DNA from: Granulicella sp. WH15
GTDB taxonomy: Bacteria; Acidobacteriota; Terriglobia; Terriglobales; Acidobacteriaceae
DNA: 64,000 bases
Direction: 5' to 3'
Assembly (NCBI RefSeq): GCF_009914315.1
Contig: NZ_CP042596.1
Span: forward strand, 1,302,001-1,366,000
The translations under genes and the position numbers were made by a program. Positions 19,303-29,311 of the stretch are shown piece by piece (position 1 is the first letter of the stretch; the number at the start of each line of letters is the position of its first letter). The notes under the pieces are model-generated. The model was not told the DNA's origin, searched no databases, and saw only the letters and a program-made list of their open reading frames with translations.

Positions 19303-19394
19303 TTCGCTCCACTCTCGCACTCTACTTTTGCCGAGCGCGCTTTTCTGCGCGTCTGGCGAATGTTTTGAACTGCATTTGAGATTGGAGCTTTCGT

Positions 19395-20654
19395 ATGAGT
19401 ATGGTCTCCTGGACCGCTACGCTCGTGCTGGCTGCTGCATCTTCTGCCTTTGGGCAGACGACGGCGGTGAGCACGCCCACGCCCCTGTCCCAGCTTTTAG
19501 CTGAGGCTGGGGCAAACAACCCGCAGATCTCCGCAGCCAACTACGGCGCGCGGGCCGCCCGGCAGATGGTTCCGCAGGTGAATACGCTGCCGGACCCGAA
19601 GTTCACCTACCAGCAACTGAGCGTGGGTAGTCCGAAGCCGTTTGCGGGATATACCAATAGCGATTTTGCTTACATCGGCGTCGGAGCGTCGCAGGAGCTG
19701 CCCTATCCGGGGAAGCTGGGGCTGCGAGGCGCAGTAGCAGAACGCGATGCCGATACAAAACAAGCTGAGGTAGAGGTAACGAAGACCAGCATCGCCGATG
19801 CGGTGAAGGCTGACTATCTTCAACTGACCTACCTGCAACAGACGCTTGTGATCCTACAGCAAAATGAGTCCGTTCTCGACCAGCTCATTCAGGACGCCAC
19901 GGTCCACTACCAGGTTGGCCAGGGGATGCAGCAGGATGTTCTGCAGGCGCAGGTGAACCGGACCAGGATCGTGAAAGAGATCACCATGCACCATCAGCAG
20001 ATGTGGCAGATACAGGCTCACCTGAAGGGACTGCTCAGTCGAGACCAGGGATCGCCAGACATTGTTGCGGAAGAGCTGATCGCTACTCCGCTGCAACGGA
20101 GTAGCGAAGAACTGCTTGCGATGGTGCGGCAGAACAACCCGCAGATTCAGGTTGATGCAAGCTCCATCCAGAGGCAGGACGCGCAGTTGGCGTCGGCAAA
20201 GCGTGAGGGCAAGCCGGATTTTGAAGTTGGCTATATGTACCAGAACACCGACCGTAGATATCGGGACTACTACATGTTCACCTTCGATGTGCGCTTTCCG
20301 CGCAAGACGCGGGTGAATGCGGAGATCGCAGAGGCTGTGGAGAGGCGCTCTGAATCGCAACAGACGCTCAATGCGCATCTGCAACAGCAGCTCGCGGAGG
20401 TGCAGCAGGAGTATGTCAAAGCGACGAGCGATGAGGAGCTGTTGAAGGAGTATCACGAAGGACTGATTCCGCAATCCGATGCGGCGTACCGGGCAACGTT
20501 GAGCGCCTATGCGTCGAACCGTGAACCCTTCATTCATGTGCTCTCGTACTTCACCGACCTGCTGAGTCTGAAGCTCGAATATGCTCAGACTCTCGTGGAT
20601 CATGAAGCTGCTCTGGCCCGCCTCGAATCCCTGACAGGAGCGACACTGCGATGA
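19395..20654 (+). CDS. cusC: TolC-family outer-membrane efflux protein (CusC-like)
   Basis: 419 aa with a signal peptide (ATLVLAAASSAFGQ) and two long heptad-rich OEP repeats (LSQLLAEAGANNPQI from about 32; RSSEELLAMVRQNNPQI from about 236), the pattern of a trimeric outer-membrane channel. The C-terminus ends LARLESLTGATLR, as in many heavy-metal outer-membrane components. Its stop overlaps the start of the adaptor gene (ATGA), so the tripartite pump is translated as a coupled unit. The Cus assignment rests on the RND partner downstream. Confidence 0.82.
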   Translation: MSMVSWTATLVLAAASSAFGQTTAVSTPTPLSQLLAEAGANNPQISAANYGARAARQMVPQVNTLPDPKFTYQQLSVGSPKPFAGYTNSDFAYIGVGASQELPYPGKLGLRGAVAERDADTKQAEVEVTKTSIADAVKADYLQLTYLQQTLVILQQNESVLDQLIQDATVHYQVGQGMQQDVLQAQVNRTRIVKEITMHHQQMWQIQAHLKGLLSRDQGSPDIVAEELIATPLQRSSEELLAMVRQNNPQIQVDASSIQRQDAQLASAKREGKPDFEVGYMYQNTDRRYRDYYMFTFDVRFPRKTRVNAEIAEAVERRSESQQTLNAHLQQQLAEVQQEYVKATSDEELLKEYHEGLIPQSDAAYRATLSAYASNREPFIHVLSYFTDLLSLKLEYAQTLVDHEAALARLESLTGATLR

Positions 20655-22228
20655 ACAAATATGTTTTGAGAACCTCACTCGTTTGGATCATTGTCCTGGT
20701 AGTTGTCGCGGGGGGATGGGCTTATCGTTCTGGTGCAATCAGGCCTTCGAAGGCAATGAAGACGCCAGTGCCGGAAGAGATGCAGCCTGTGGCCTCTGGT
20801 CCGGCTGTCGGTGTGAATGAGCCAGTGTCGTCGATGCCGGATATGAAGATGGATGCTCCGCTTGTTCCCGTCCAACTTACTCCTGAGCGGATGCAGAGCA
20901 TTGGCGTAAGAACAGGCACGGTCGAGTACAAGCAACTGAACGATGACATACGCGCAACCGGCACAGTCGATATCAATGAGCGTCTTCTCTCCTATGTGCA
21001 GGTGCGCTTTTCCGGCTATATCCGCAAAGTATTCGCCAATGCGACCTATCAATATGTGAGAAAAGGCGAACCGCTCTTCACCATCTACAGCCCTGATCTT
21101 GTGGCGACGCAGCAAGAGTATCTGCTGGCCCGCCAGAACCAGGAGGCTATGAGAGCAAGCACTGTCGATGGCGTTGCTGCGGGAGCGGCCGCGCTTGCGA
21201 CTGCGGCGGAGCAGCGTCTACAGCAGTGGGATATACCCGAGGCTGAAATCGCAAAGCTGAAGGAAACCGGAAGGCCGGTTGTCGACCTCACGATCAACTC
21301 GCCGGTTGAGGGATATATTACCGAGCGAAACGCGATGCCGAATATGTATGCCGAGCCTGCGACCAAGCTCTACACTGTCGCCGATCTGTCGCGAGTGTGG
21401 GTCGATGCCCAGGTATTTCAGAATGACATAGGCCGCGTAAGACCTGGGGATGCTACGCAGATTACCGTCGATTCGTATCCGGGGCGCGTCTTTACGGGCC
21501 GGATCGAAGAGATTTTGCCGCAGGTGGATATGGCGACGCGCACGGTTCGTGTGCGGTTGGCGATGGCTAATCCTGGACTCAAACTGAAGCCGGGTATGTT
21601 CGTGAACGTCGATCTGAAGACCAGTCTGGGACGTCAACTTACAGTGCCAGCTTCATCGGTCTTTCAATCGGGCACGCGGCAACTGGTGTTCCTCAATCGT
21701 GGAAACGGTCGTCTTGAGCCGCAGGAGATCACGGTGGGACCTCGTGTCGGCGATGACTTCGTTGTTCTCAAAGGACTCAAAGCACACGAATCCATCGTGA
21801 CGTCAGCCAGCTTCCTGATCGACTCCGAAAGCCAGTTGCAGGCTGCGGCGGGTTCCTTCGCAGCGACTTCGCCAAGTACTGCGAGCACCACTCCGGCGTC
21901 TGCCGCGCAAACGAACATCGACTTCAGCTCCGATCCCAACCCGCCACAGAAGGGCAACAACGTCTTTCGAGTGAAGCTCACTGATGCAGGTGGAAGTCCT
22001 ACCGTTGGAGCTGAGGTTACCGTCACGTTTTATATGGCGAGTATGCCTGCGATGGGAATGACGGCCATGAACGCGACCACCAGGCTCGTCGACAAAGGCA
22101 ATGGCGCGTACGAAGGGACTGGTTCGCTCGGCTCTGGCGGCACATGGCAGGTGACCATCTCTGTCCAGAAAAGCGGTCAAGTGATCGCAACGAAGCAACT
22201 GCATGTGAACGCGACAGGAGGCATGTGA
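20651..22228 (+). CDS. cusB: RND periplasmic adaptor (CusB-like) with C-terminal YtkA-like domain
   Basis: 525 aa. An N-terminal membrane anchor (SLVWIIVLVVVAGGW) is followed by a Met-rich patch MPDMKM like the Cu-binding N-terminus of CusB, then the membrane-fusion-protein core (VRFSGYIRKVFANATYQYVRKG; lipoyl/hairpin; beta-barrel to about 400). After an Ala/Ser/Thr linker, a separate C-terminal domain at about 423-525 (PPQKGNNVFRVKLTDAGGSP ... MASMPAMGMTAM) resembles the YtkA/FixH-type copper-associated fold. This fused extra domain is longer than E. coli CusB. The gene overlaps its neighbours on both sides (ATGA and TGATG). Confidence 0.85.
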   Translation: MNKYVLRTSLVWIIVLVVVAGGWAYRSGAIRPSKAMKTPVPEEMQPVASGPAVGVNEPVSSMPDMKMDAPLVPVQLTPERMQSIGVRTGTVEYKQLNDDIRATGTVDINERLLSYVQVRFSGYIRKVFANATYQYVRKGEPLFTIYSPDLVATQQEYLLARQNQEAMRASTVDGVAAGAAALATAAEQRLQQWDIPEAEIAKLKETGRPVVDLTINSPVEGYITERNAMPNMYAEPATKLYTVADLSRVWVDAQVFQNDIGRVRPGDATQITVDSYPGRVFTGRIEEILPQVDMATRTVRVRLAMANPGLKLKPGMFVNVDLKTSLGRQLTVPASSVFQSGTRQLVFLNRGNGRLEPQEITVGPRVGDDFVVLKGLKAHESIVTSASFLIDSESQLQAAAGSFAATSPSTASTTPASAAQTNIDFSSDPNPPQKGNNVFRVKLTDAGGSPTVGAEVTVTFYMASMPAMGMTAMNATTRLVDKGNGAYEGTGSLGSGGTWQVTISVQKSGQVIATKQLHVNATGGM

Positions 22229-25200
22229 TGCTCTCCAGAATTATTGATGTCTGCGCTCACAATCGCTTCATGGTCTTCACCGGAGTATTGCTGCTCACAC
22301 TTGCGGGAATCTGGTCGCTGCAACACGTGCCGCTAGACGCACTGCCGGATATATCGGACGTGCAGGTGATCGTTCATACGGGTTGGGAAGGCGAACCGCC
22401 CGATGTCATCGAAGACCAGGTGACCTATCCGATCGTCACCAGCCTGCTGGCTGCTCCGCACGTCAAAGCAGTTCGCGCGCAGACTATGCTGGGTGACTCC
22501 TACGTCTATGTCGTCTTTGAAGATGGCACGGATCTTTACTGGGCGCGCTCGCGTGTCATCGAATACCTGCAACAGATCAGTGGGCGTCTGCCGGAGAACG
22601 TGCATCCTTCGATTGGTCCCGATGCAACTGGGGCGGGGTGGGTGTATGAGTATGCCATCGTAGATAAGAGCGGAAAGCACAGCCTTGCCGACCTGCGCAG
22701 CTTGCAGGACTGGCATCTGCGCTATGCGCTCGAGACCGTGCCGGGAGTAGCTGAGGTGGCCAGCATCGGCGGCTTTGTTCGGCAGTATCAGGTGCAGCTC
22801 GATCCCAGTAAGCTCCTTGCCTATGGCATACCGCTTTCTACTGTCATCGACAAGGTGAAGATGAGCACGAATGAGGTCGGCGGTCGCGTGCTTGATCTGA
22901 GTGGAGCGGATTACATGATCCGTGGGCTCGGCTATCTGCGCTCGCTCGATGACCTCGCCATGGTTGCCGTTGGCAGCAAGAATGGGACGCCTATCTTGAT
23001 ACGCGATCTGGGAACGGTGAGCTTTGGGCCGGATATACGCGAAGGTGTTGCGGAGTGGAATGGAGAGGGGGAGACCGTTGGCGGGATCATCATCATGCGT
23101 CAGGGTATGAACGCATTGAACGTCATCAACGGTGTGAAGCAGAAGCTGCGTGAGATAGCGCCGTCACTTCCGCCCGGTGTTCAGATTATGACGGGATATG
23201 ATCGTTCCGATTTGATCAATGCATCGATAAGAACATTGCAGCGCGATCTACTCGAAGAAGCAGTCATCGTCAGCCTGGTTGTCATTATCTTCCTGTTTCA
23301 TTTCCGCTCCGCTCTCATCGCGATTATTGCGTTGCCCATCGCAGTGCTGATGTCATTTATTCCGATGTATTGGCTTGGGGTAAGCTCAAACATCATGTCG
23401 CTGGGCGGCATCGCTCTGGCAGTAGGGGTGCTCGTCGATGCTTCCATTGTGATGGTCGAAAACGGTTACCGCCATCTATCGGAACGACAGGAAGGCGATG
23501 CCAGCCCGGTATCGGAGCCGGAGCGGCAGACGATCCTTATCAACGCGGCCAAGCAGGTTGGTCCGGCTCTTTTCTTTTCATTGATTATCATTGTTGTTTC
23601 CTTCATGCCGGTCTTCCTGCTCGAAGCGCAGGAAGGACGAATGTTTCGCCCGCTGGCATGGACCAAGACCCTTGCAGTCGGCTCTTCCTCCATCCTCGCG
23701 ATCACGCTTGTGCCAATTTTGATGGTGATGTTGATTCGAGGCCGTTTGAGGCCGGAGCGCAGTAACCCAATCTCGCGCATCACGCAAACGATCTATCTGC
23801 CGATCTTGAAGTTTTGCCTGCGACATCGATGGCTCACCATCGTGGTCAACCTGATCTTTCTGTTGGTCACATTTCCACTTGCGTCGCGTCTGGGAAGTCA
23901 GTTCATGCCCGCTCTCTTTGAAGGTTCAACCCTCTATATGCCGACTGCTCTGCCCGGTATTTCCATTGAGCAGGCGAAGGTTCTCCTGCAGCGGCAGGGC
24001 CGTATTCTTCGCAGCTTTCCGGAGGTGTCCAGTGTGTTCGGTGCGGTTGGCAGATCGGACAGTGCAACCGACAATGCGCCGCTGGATATGTACGACACCA
24101 CGCTCATGCTCAAGCCTCAGGAGCAATGGCCCGTTGGGATGACATACGAAAAATTGATTCAGGAGATGGACGAGAAGCTCCAGTTTCCGGGGCTCTCGAA
24201 TACCTGGACAAGCCCGGTCGAAAACCGCCTGGATATGGAACTGACCGGCATCAAGACACCGCTGGGGATGAAGGTGCAGGGGCCGGATGTCAATGGCATT
24301 CAGCAGCTCGCCACGCAGATTCAGAACGTTCTTTCGGGACTGCCGCAGGTGCGATCCATCTTTTCTGAGAAGGTAGCGCAGGGCTTTTATATCAATGTCG
24401 ATGTCAAACGTGAGGAGGCTGCTCGCTACGGCCTCACGATTGCTGATGTGCAGATGGCGGTCTCGTCCGGCATCGGGGGACAGAATGTTGCGGAGAACAT
24501 CGAGGGCCGCGAACGCTATCCCATCAATGTCCGCTACCAGCGAGACTTTCGCGATAGTGTCGAGAAGCTGCGCGGCGTTTTGATCGGTACTCCTTCGGGC
24601 GCGCAGATTCCACTGGGGCAGGTTGCACGTATCTTTTTTACACGTGGCCCTGCGATGATTCGGGACGAAGATGGCGCGCTGACGGGATATATCTACCTCG
24701 ATCTCAAAGACTCCGATTACGGCGGCTTTGTCGCACAGGCAAACAAGCTCATTCACCAGAAACTTGCCTTGCCTGCAAATTACACCTTCCAGTGGTCGGG
24801 GGAGTATGAGCTTGAAATGCGCGCGAGGCAGAGATTGCAACTGATTCTTCCGATCGTCTTTTTCGCGATCTTCCTGTTGCTGTATCTCGTGTTCCACTCA
24901 GTAGCCGAAGCGCTTGTCCTTATCTTCCCAACCATCTATGCGATGAGCGGAGGGTTGCTTCTGCAATGGTTGCTTCACTACAACTTCAGCGTTGCGGTGG
25001 CGGTCGGTTACATTGCGCTCTTTGGAATCGCGGTAGAAACCGGCGTGGTCATGGTGGTTTATCTCCACGAGGCGCTCGAACATAAGCTGCAATCCGGCAA
25101 GGCGTTGACGAATGCCGATGTCGAGGAGGCAGCGATTGAAGGCGCTGTCCATCGTTTGCGGCCAAAGCTCATGACAGTCTGCGCTGTGCTTGCCAGTCTG

Positions 25201-25395
25201 GTTCCGATTCTCTGGGAGTCCGGCATTGGCTCTGATGTGATGAAGCCCATCGCCGCGCCCATCGTTGGGGGAATGATTACTTCCACCATTCATGTCTTGA
25301 TTCTGGTTCCAGTCTTCTTTGTCATGATGAAGGAACGCGCGCTAAGACGAGGAACCCTTGTCTCAAAGGAGATGGGTTCCACATCGACCACTTGA
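22228..25395 (+). CDS. cusA: Heavy-metal RND efflux pump, Cu(I)/Ag(I)-type (CusA-like)
   Basis: 1055 aa from ATG 22228, which overlaps the cusB stop (TGATG). It is an HME-RND proton antiporter with twelve membrane spans and two large periplasmic loops. The three methionines that bind Cu(I)/Ag(I) in E. coli CusA are all present in the equivalent contexts: TLYMPTALPG, LDMYDTT and LDMELTGIKTPLG. The proton-relay segment in the fourth span region (LAVGVLVDASIVMVENGYRH) is intact. Length is near CusA. This supports monovalent copper/silver export rather than Zn/Co/Cd. Confidence 0.92.
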   Translation: MLSRIIDVCAHNRFMVFTGVLLLTLAGIWSLQHVPLDALPDISDVQVIVHTGWEGEPPDVIEDQVTYPIVTSLLAAPHVKAVRAQTMLGDSYVYVVFEDGTDLYWARSRVIEYLQQISGRLPENVHPSIGPDATGAGWVYEYAIVDKSGKHSLADLRSLQDWHLRYALETVPGVAEVASIGGFVRQYQVQLDPSKLLAYGIPLSTVIDKVKMSTNEVGGRVLDLSGADYMIRGLGYLRSLDDLAMVAVGSKNGTPILIRDLGTVSFGPDIREGVAEWNGEGETVGGIIIMRQGMNALNVINGVKQKLREIAPSLPPGVQIMTGYDRSDLINASIRTLQRDLLEEAVIVSLVVIIFLFHFRSALIAIIALPIAVLMSFIPMYWLGVSSNIMSLGGIALAVGVLVDASIVMVENGYRHLSERQEGDASPVSEPERQTILINAAKQVGPALFFSLIIIVVSFMPVFLLEAQEGRMFRPLAWTKTLAVGSSSILAITLVPILMVMLIRGRLRPERSNPISRITQTIYLPILKFCLRHRWLTIVVNLIFLLVTFPLASRLGSQFMPALFEGSTLYMPTALPGISIEQAKVLLQRQGRILRSFPEVSSVFGAVGRSDSATDNAPLDMYDTTLMLKPQEQWPVGMTYEKLIQEMDEKLQFPGLSNTWTSPVENRLDMELTGIKTPLGMKVQGPDVNGIQQLATQIQNVLSGLPQVRSIFSEKVAQGFYINVDVKREEAARYGLTIADVQMAVSSGIGGQNVAENIEGRERYPINVRYQRDFRDSVEKLRGVLIGTPSGAQIPLGQVARIFFTRGPAMIRDEDGALTGYIYLDLKDSDYGGFVAQANKLIHQKLALPANYTFQWSGEYELEMRARQRLQLILPIVFFAIFLLLYLVFHSVAEALVLIFPTIYAMSGGLLLQWLLHYNFSVAVAVGYIALFGIAVETGVVMVVYLHEALEHKLQSGKALTNADVEEAAIEGAVHRLRPKLMTVCAVLASLVPILWESGIGSDVMKPIAAPIVGGMITSTIHVLILVPVFFVMMKERALRRGTLVSKEMGSTSTT

Positions 25396-25417
25396 ACTCA
25401 TATATGCAATTGAACCT

Positions 25418-25800
25418 TTAGAACACGAACTTGGCTGCTAGTTGAATCGGCCGTGAAGAAGCTGCACTGACGATGCGGCCAAAGTTTGTGGTGTCCTCAA
25501 CATTTCCATTGACTGAATACGGCCATAGAACTGGGTATGGTTGAAGGTATTGGAACTCTCGAATCGAAAGTTAAGGTTTTCATTGCTTGAGAGACGCAGA
25601 TTCTTCTCCAGTGCGAGGTCGAAGTTAAAGGTTGGCTTGTCGTTGCGTCTGTCGGTGTTGATATGCAGCGGCCCCGGGAGCGAGTTGTCGGAGTTGTCGA
25701 AGAGTGTGACAGGAAAGCCTGTGGCGAAGCGCGTTGTGCCGGATCGGCTCCAGCCGTCCTCTACACAGAACGCTTCAAGTTCATCTGAAGCTATCGCGTG
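25418..25800 (-). pseudogene. Decayed 3' end of an Oar-like TonB-dependent receptor
   Basis: Read on the minus strand, the sequence encodes a recognisable receptor C-terminus: FNFDLALEKNLRLS, LNFRFESSNTFNHTQFYG, then, after a frameshift near 25520, NVEDTTNFGRIVSAASSRP and a terminal QLAAKFVF followed by stop TAA at 25418. Nothing of the plug or N-terminus remains; upstream codes run into stops. It explains most of the otherwise gene-free 540 bp between cusA and selO. Confidence 0.75.
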
Positions 25801-25934
25801 TTCGGGGTGATTCCATCGTCAGCATGCTGTGGAGGCCGATGTTTGGCAGGTATCCCGTATTCCCGACATGAGCCGGTTGACCGTTAGCAGTGCTTCGCTG
25901 AGCGAGATCTCTCGAAATCAAGCACAATATTTGA

Positions 25935-27449
25935 ATGATGGAAGTAAAGTATCCCGCGCCCGGAAGTGTTCACTTCAATTTCAAAAACAGCTATGCCCGG
26001 CTGCCGGATGGGTTTTATGCGCGGATTGCTCCGACCCCCGTTCCTGCTCCACGGCTGATAAAGCTCAACGTGGAACTCGCCGGAAGGCTTGGCCTCGATA
26101 TTGCTGAACTAGCCAGCGCGGAGGGGATTGCGATCCTGGCTGGCAATCGCGTGGCAGATGGGTCCGAGCCGCTTGCGATGGCGTATGCGGGGCACCAGTT
26201 TGGATACTTCGTCCGCCAGCTTGGCGATGGCCGCGCAAACCTTCTCGGTGAAGTCATCGGGAGAGACGGCGTGCGTTATGACATCCAATTGAAAGGTGCT
26301 GGCCGCACACCTTTTTCACGCAACGGGGATGGAAGGGCTGCACTAGGTCCGGTCTTGCGGGAGTATATCGTTAGCGAGGCGATGGCCGCGTTGGGAGTGC
26401 CGACGACGCGTGCGCTCGCGGTGGTCGCCACGGGGCAGCCGGTGTATCGAGAGACGGTTCTTCCCGGTGCAATCCTGACGAGGGTGGCAGCGAGCCATCT
26501 TCGCGTGGGAACCTTTCAGTACTTCCTTGCTCAAGGGGACGTCGAGGATATTCGCAGGCTCGCGGACTATGCCATTGCGAGGCACTATCCAGAGGCTGCA
26601 GATGCCCCGCGGCGGTATCGGGCATTGCTGGATGGGGTGATCGCCCGGCAAGGGAAGCTGGTCGCACAGTGGATGCTGCTTGGGTTTATTCACGGAGTTA
26701 TGAATACCGACAACACTTCGATCTCCGGCGAGACAATCGACTATGGTCCGTGTGCTTTTATGGAGGCGTACCATCCGGGCACGGTGTTCAGCTCGATTGA
26801 CCACCAAGGACGCTACGCGTACAGCAATCAGCCTCATGCCATGCACTGGAACCTGACGCGTCTGGCGGAATCATTGCTGCCTCTGCTTGTCGAAGAAGAG
26901 GGCAGTGAAGAATCCGGGCTGGCATCGGCGCATGAAGCTCTGGAGAAGTTTGGCATACACTTCGAAGCGGCCCGCGACGCGGGGATGCGACGGAAACTTG
27001 GATTCGTCCTTGAGCGTGAGGAAGATACTCTGCTGGCCGAGGACCTCCTGAAGCGAATGGCGGAGAACGGGGCTGACTATACGTTGACCTTCCGCAGGCT
27101 ATGCGATGCCGCCGCGGGCATAGAAGGCAATCAGGGCGTACGAACACTGTTTGCCGATCCTGCGGCCTTCGATGCCTGGGAGACAGTCTGGCGTCAAAGG
27201 CTGATGAGGGAATCCGTCTCGGCAGAGGAGCGCGCTGCGCAGATGCGACAGGTGAGTCCGGCCTTCATCCCGCGTAATCACCTTGTGGAAGCAGCATTGC
27301 GGGCAGGAATCGAGCGGCAGGACTTCCAGCCTTTTGAAGAACTGCTGGATGTGTTGGCGCACCCATACGACGACAGACCGGGTATGGAACGGTATTCTTT
27401 GCCCGCACGTCCCGAGGAACAGATCAGCAAGACATTCTGCGGGACATAA
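25935..27449 (+). CDS. selO: Protein adenylyltransferase SelO (YdiU/UPF0061)
   Basis: 504 aa, a normal length for SelO pseudokinases, which AMPylate protein Ser/Thr/Tyr and act in redox stress responses. Conserved blocks are present: AYAGHQFGYFVRQLGDGRA, LKGAGRTPFSRNGDGRAALG (nucleotide-binding Lys/Arg), HGVMNTDN and DYGPCAFME (metal-binding Asp). The C-terminus ends TFCGT, with the conserved Cys proposed for redox gating. The start MMEVKYPAPG is either of two adjacent ATGs. It appears to be a single-gene unit between receptor debris and a convergent membrane regulator. Confidence 0.92.
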   Translation: MMEVKYPAPGSVHFNFKNSYARLPDGFYARIAPTPVPAPRLIKLNVELAGRLGLDIAELASAEGIAILAGNRVADGSEPLAMAYAGHQFGYFVRQLGDGRANLLGEVIGRDGVRYDIQLKGAGRTPFSRNGDGRAALGPVLREYIVSEAMAALGVPTTRALAVVATGQPVYRETVLPGAILTRVAASHLRVGTFQYFLAQGDVEDIRRLADYAIARHYPEAADAPRRYRALLDGVIARQGKLVAQWMLLGFIHGVMNTDNTSISGETIDYGPCAFMEAYHPGTVFSSIDHQGRYAYSNQPHAMHWNLTRLAESLLPLLVEEEGSEESGLASAHEALEKFGIHFEAARDAGMRRKLGFVLEREEDTLLAEDLLKRMAENGADYTLTFRRLCDAAAGIEGNQGVRTLFADPAAFDAWETVWRQRLMRESVSAEERAAQMRQVSPAFIPRNHLVEAALRAGIERQDFQPFEELLDVLAHPYDDRPGMERYSLPARPEEQISKTFCGT

Positions 27450-27549
27450 CAAGACCCGCAAGAGTGGCTGTGTTCATGCAGCTCGCAGACTCTCTAACGA
27501 TAATCCTGGGGGAGAACATGGACCAGTCAGCAGGATTGAGTTTCGGCTT

Positions 27550-29049
27550 CTACTTGCCGCGCACCCTCTTGGCAATGATCGAGGTATAGGTGGCATTTCC
27601 CTGCAGGCTTTGGGTTGCCAGAAGCAGCTCAAAGGGAGGGATTGTGCCATCGGGATTGGCAATCGACTTCAGCCAGGCTGAGAAGCGGGCGCTGTCCAGC
27701 ACAAATCTACCTGCTGACTGCGTGCCCGAGATCCACATTCCAGACAGAACCAGGATCATGCCCTGCCCGCCGGGATTGGGAAGATAGGCAACGTCGCCAT
27801 AGACATTGGCGGCTCCGAAGTTGCCGTGGTTGTCCTTATATCCGTAGATGCTGATTTCGCCCGCGCGAGGATTGCGGTTGAGATACTGAAAACCGCGCTT
27901 GCCATCGGGAACGAGGACGAAGTTCAACGATGACTCGGCCAGAGAAATCCACGGATTCTCCTGCCGGGAGCCGAGCAGGATCAGGTTCGAGGTTGCAGCA
28001 TCCGCCGCCCTGAGATCTCGGGCAAAGACCGTGCCCGCGTTCGTCGGAGTCCACTGCGGCAGATGGGATAGCTGCTCTGCAAGATCGGCGTCAACGAAGC
28101 TCGTGTAGCGGCGGGAAGATATATCGAGCGTCAGGTCCACAGAGGCTTCGGAGCGGATGCCCCTGATCCGGTCGGGGTTCTGGTAGTCCCCATCGAGATA
28201 ATCCTCGAGTGAGACCTCATGGCCGGTGATGGTCTCGTAAAGTGACAGACCATTATCGCCGGAGACGATGATCGTTCTGGTCTTGCCATTCGCGGAGAAC
28301 AGGGTGTCCCAGAATCGGCGCTCGATCGGGGACTGGGAGTTGCTGGCGCGACCGGCTGCCAGCATTGCATCTCTCCGCAGATGCCTCACCATTCCCAGCA
28401 GCAAGCCTCCTGCGAGGAGAGTGGTCAGAACGGAAAGAAGGACGATGCTCCTGGAGCCGAAGATGCGTTTGCCGGAGGGGGCAGGTTCCTCAAAGGTGAG
28501 TGGAGCAGCAGGCCAGGCTTCGTGTGGCTTCGTCGTATCGGAGGCCGGGAGGTCGGGTTCGGATGGAGCTACGGACGGGGCAGGGGATGACGTTAATGTC
28601 TGCGCCGAGTCCGTGCTCGCTCCTGGGTAGAAGCGCGGCACGTAACCGCCGCGTGGGATCTCGATACGCAGCGGTTCATGTCTGCCCTCGCCACGAAAGT
28701 ACTGTTCCAGCTTCTGCCGGAGTCGGGTCGCATGAGACCGAACGATGCTGTCGGCTGCAGAGTCGTAATCCGGCGATCTACCAAAGACGGCAACGCCGAT
28801 ATGCTGCTCGTTGATCTCCTCGAATCTCTCCAGAATGGCCATACGGCAGACATATGACAGGAGCTTGGGTAGCTGCTCCGAGCGGGCAAAGGAGGGGGAG
28901 TTGGTGATGCGGACTACAAGCTCCCAACGGGGATCCGGTATGCCGCTTTCCCGTGTGGGGGGAGCCGTCGAACTAAGGGTGAACACGATTTTATTCGTAG
29001 CCGATCCACGTGAATGGGGAATGAACAACCTCGCCTGCAACCGTTGCAA
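27550..29049 (-). CDS. Putative membrane-anchored regulator, DNA-binding-like N-domain plus periplasmic domain (paralogue 1)
   Basis: Up to 499 aa; the first codon is TTG and the true start is uncertain (GTG 28986 is an alternative). Residues about 55-142 carry a compact basic domain with the motif VFGRSPDYDSAADSIVR, RLRQKLEQYF and RIEIPRGGYVPRF. A Pro/Ser linker, one membrane span (200-221, SIVLLSVLTTLLAGGLLLGM) and a 280-residue exported C-domain (RRFWDTLF ... NLILLGSRQENPW ... TSIIAKRVRGK) follow. A second copy with the same layout lies at 45.4 kb, and both are divergent from a TonB-dependent receptor. I infer signal transmission from periplasm to the receptor promoter. No name for the family is recognised; related N-domains occur in acidobacterial proteins. 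Confidence 0.65.
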   Translation of the reverse strand: MQRLQARLFIPHSRGSATNKIVFTLSSTAPPTRESGIPDPRWELVVRITNSPSFARSEQLPKLLSYVCRMAILERFEEINEQHIGVAVFGRSPDYDSAADSIVRSHATRLRQKLEQYFRGEGRHEPLRIEIPRGGYVPRFYPGASTDSAQTLTSSPAPSVAPSEPDLPASDTTKPHEAWPAAPLTFEEPAPSGKRIFGSRSIVLLSVLTTLLAGGLLLGMVRHLRRDAMLAAGRASNSQSPIERRFWDTLFSANGKTRTIIVSGDNGLSLYETITGHEVSLEDYLDGDYQNPDRIRGIRSEASVDLTLDISSRRYTSFVDADLAEQLSHLPQWTPTNAGTVFARDLRAADAATSNLILLGSRQENPWISLAESSLNFVLVPDGKRGFQYLNRNPRAGEISIYGYKDNHGNFGAANVYGDVAYLPNPGGQGMILVLSGMWISGTQSAGRFVLDSARFSAWLKSIANPDGTIPPFELLLATQSLQGNATYTSIIAKRVRGK

Positions 29050-29311
29050 ACAGCCTTGTGAAAATTAGGTAAATAGCTCATAGGGAAGGGCTTGCAGGCA
29101 GCCTTCGGGTTTTACTGTGAAACAGCGAGGCGCGCCTTTCTCCACCGCACTTAGAGTCGCACTAGACCTTGCGGCAAGTGGGCTGCGGGGCGATAGGGCG
29201 CTCAAACAGGTTGTACATAGTACGCCAATCCCGTAGCCGGGCTCTGTTTCCCAGCGCGAATGATCCAACGCCAAATGATCGGCTCTTACCTTTTATGGAG
29301 GATAGCTTTTT

